A stretch of DNA of 6,753 nucleotides, taken from contig JAHIYG010000163.1 of NCBI GenBank assembly GCA_018815265.1, positions 1 through 6,753 on the forward strand, written 5' to 3'. The DNA is from Candidatus Altarchaeota archaeon (GTDB lineage: Archaea; Altiarchaeota; Altiarchaeia; IMC4; SCGC-AAA252-I15). Below the pieces are notes generated by a model that was not told the origin of the DNA, ran no database searches, and was given only the letters and a program-made list of their open reading frames with translations. Both the position numbers and the translations under genes were made by a program. How positions within the stretch are numbered: position 1 is the first letter of the stretch; each line of letters begins with the position of its first letter. Positions 5,132 through 6,753 of this stretch are shown one piece after another.

Positions 5132-6753
5132 ATGTTTTACAAGGATGCTGAACTTGAAAAAGTCTGGTTTATTTGGAATAAGACCAGGATTAATGCAAAC
5201 ACTATAATTTTGGGTGTTGTTTTATCGATTTTGTCTGCATTCTTAGAGGGAGTAAGTCTTGGATTGATTCTTCCAACACTTGAGGGAGTCGCAAAAATGG
5301 ACTACACCTCATTGACTCAAAACCAAGTGTTGGGTGGCATATTGAATGTAATACCTACCGAGAGAATAGAGCTTATCTTCATTTTTCTCATTTTATTGAT
5401 ATTCCTAGTGACAGTCATCAAAAACATACTGTCATATTTTTCATCAATCTGCTTTGTATTGTGGAAGAATAGTTTTATACACGCACTCAGAAGAGAAATT
5501 TTCACACAGTATATGGGTTTTGGAATGCACTATTTTGACAAATGCAATAGAGGACAGTTAAAGAGCGTTTTGATAGAGTACACAAATAACCTATCAATCG
5601 GACTGATACAGGTGTTTAGCATCATACAGTCCGCAGCAACAGTTGTAGTCTACTTCGTTATTATGATGTACATATCTTGGCAACTGACGTTAATCATACT
5701 AATCCTGCTTCCACTGCTCCAAAGCATCTTTTACCAGATAAGAAAAAGGATAATCAGAACATCTAAAGACAGAATAGAATCCCAAAAAAACATAAACGAA
5801 TACATCTATAACACCCTCTCATGCATTCCCCTGATTAAAATATACAACAATGAGGAGCATGAGAAAAGAAAGTTCAGCGATTTAAACGAGGTATTTTTAG
5901 GATTTGAGTACAGCCAGAGAAAAAAAGCGTCATTAATCGGTCCATTAAACGAAGTCACCACTGCAGGATTTGTGGTTATACTAGCAGTGATTATGGCATT
6001 ATTTCTGATAGATGCGAAAAGCGGTGGGCTTACCAAGTTCATAGTCTTTTTCTACATACTCAAAAAATCATCTGTAATGTATGGAACACTAAACAACGCT
6101 AGAGCCATAATATCAGAGAGGTGGGGGGATATGGATGAGATGATAAACGTATTCAAAGATTTCGAAAAACATGCGATAACTGATGGCAAAAAAGAGTTCC
6201 CAGGTCTCGTGGATAAAATTGAATTAGTGAACCTGTCTTTTTCGTATTCAAAAGAGGTGCCAGTGCTTAAAGACGTATCATTTGAGATGAAAAAAGGACA
6301 AGTGACGGCATTGGTTGGACCAACAGGCTCTGGAAAAACAACAATAGCTACCTTGATAATGAGGTTTTATGACGTGGCAGAAAACACGATTAAAATAGAT
6401 GGCACAGACATCAGAGAATACACTGCAGAGTCCCTACGCAATCAGATGGCGCTTGTAAGCCAAGACCAATTGTTATTCAATGACACAATAGAAGCAAACC
6501 TGTTATACGGGCAAAAACACACGGTTACATCAGGCGAAATAGAGAGTGTCTTAGACAAGGCAAGATTAAGTGCACTAATAAAAAAGCTGCCGGACGGCAT
6601 TAAAACACGAATTGGAGACAATGGCGTCCAATTATCAGGTGGTGAGAAACAAAGGCTTGCCATCGCGCGGGCAATACTTAAGAAGTCGGAGATACTAGTG
6701 TTGGACGAGGCTACAAGCTCCTTAGATAGTGAAACCGAAAAACTAGTCCAAGA
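5132..6753 (+). CDS. ABC exporter, MsbA/PglK-like, membrane and ATPase domains fused (3' end missing)
   Basis: The protein is a half-size ABC exporter that should work as a homodimer, flipping a lipid-linked glycan or lipid outward across the membrane. In the window are 540 codons of an expected 580 or so; the frame is unbroken to the right edge. The membrane domain fills about 1-320, with hydrophobic segments near 23-49, 80-104, 158-180, 183-203, 272-293 and 302-318. The ATPase domain shows the aromatic A-loop residue Tyr372, Walker A GPTGSGKT (396-403), the Q-loop Gln444, the signature LSGGE (501-505) and Walker B ILVLDE (521-526) with Glu526. The D-loop SSLD follows, and the H-switch lies beyond the edge. 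The ATG at 5132 is the first in frame after a stop two codons upstream. The EGVSLGLILPTL stretch in the first segment and the neighbouring glycan genes favour a PglK-type role over drug export, but the substrate is inferred. Confidence 0.95.
   Translation, partial: MFYKDAELEKVWFIWNKTRINANTIILGVVLSILSAFLEGVSLGLILPTLEGVAKMDYTSLTQNQVLGGILNVIPTERIELIFIFLILLIFLVTVIKNILSYFSSICFVLWKNSFIHALRREIFTQYMGFGMHYFDKCNRGQLKSVLIEYTNNLSIGLIQVFSIIQSAATVVVYFVIMMYISWQLTLIILILLPLLQSIFYQIRKRIIRTSKDRIESQKNINEYIYNTLSCIPLIKIYNNEEHEKRKFSDLNEVFLGFEYSQRKKASLIGPLNEVTTAGFVVILAVIMALFLIDAKSGGLTKFIVFFYILKKSSVMYGTLNNARAIISERWGDMDEMINVFKDFEKHAITDGKKEFPGLVDKIELVNLSFSYSKEVPVLKDVSFEMKKGQVTALVGPTGSGKTTIATLIMRFYDVAENTIKIDGTDIREYTAESLRNQMALVSQDQLLFNDTIEANLLYGQKHTVTSGEIESVLDKARLSALIKKLPDGIKTRIGDNGVQLSGGEKQRLAIARAILKKSEILVLDEATSSLDSETEKLVQ

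Noticed and set aside
1..6753. CRISPR array or defence system
   Set aside because: No regularly spaced direct repeats and no cas-like or nuclease gene seen on either strand.

Overview
This window looks like a piece of an archaeal chromosome with a moderate to low G+C content. The evidence is three archaeal-type information-processing genes (aEF-1beta, ribosomal protein L10e of the uL16 family, and an Orc1/Cdc6 initiator). Several promoters have a TATA box about 25-33 bases ahead of the start codon, which implies leaderless or nearly leaderless mRNAs, and there is a bare T-run terminator. The lineage cannot be fixed from this sequence alone. The N-terminal insertion in L10e would fit a deep-branching or DPANN-like group, but that is only an impression.

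Layout, left to right. Positions 1-128 hold the edge of something on the minus strand: an open frame running off the window, overlapped by a strong hairpin, identity unknown. Positions 163-2297 hold the information-processing genes, all on the minus strand and so read orc1/cdc6, then rpl10e, then ef1b. L10e has its own TATA box. aEF-1beta follows it with a good Shine-Dalgarno site and ends at a run of ten T. Positions 2374-4702 hold a surface-sugar block, also on the minus strand and read in the order GDP-L-fucose synthase-like reductase/epimerase, family 2 glycosyltransferase, WcaF-like O-acetyltransferase. The gaps between these genes are about 31-33 bases. Positions 4703-5131 are a divergent intergenic region of about 430 bases. 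It holds promoters for both sides, several inverted repeats, a possible transposon remnant and a palindrome resembling an archaeal origin recognition box. From 5132 to the right edge, on the plus strand, runs an MsbA/PglK-like ABC exporter, cut off by the window end.

How the genes could work together (inference): the reductase/epimerase would make a GDP-6-deoxyhexose such as GDP-L-fucose. The glycosyltransferase would add a sugar to a growing glycan, the acetyltransferase would decorate it, and the ABC exporter would flip the lipid-linked glycan across the membrane. The GDP-mannose 4,6-dehydratase needed upstream of the epimerase is not in the window and may lie beyond the right edge.

The most notable points are an Orc1/Cdc6 protein whose sensor-1 asparagine and arginine-finger regions look altered, the origin-box-like palindrome in the intergenic region about 2.7 kb from that gene, and the repeated pattern of leaderless promoters.
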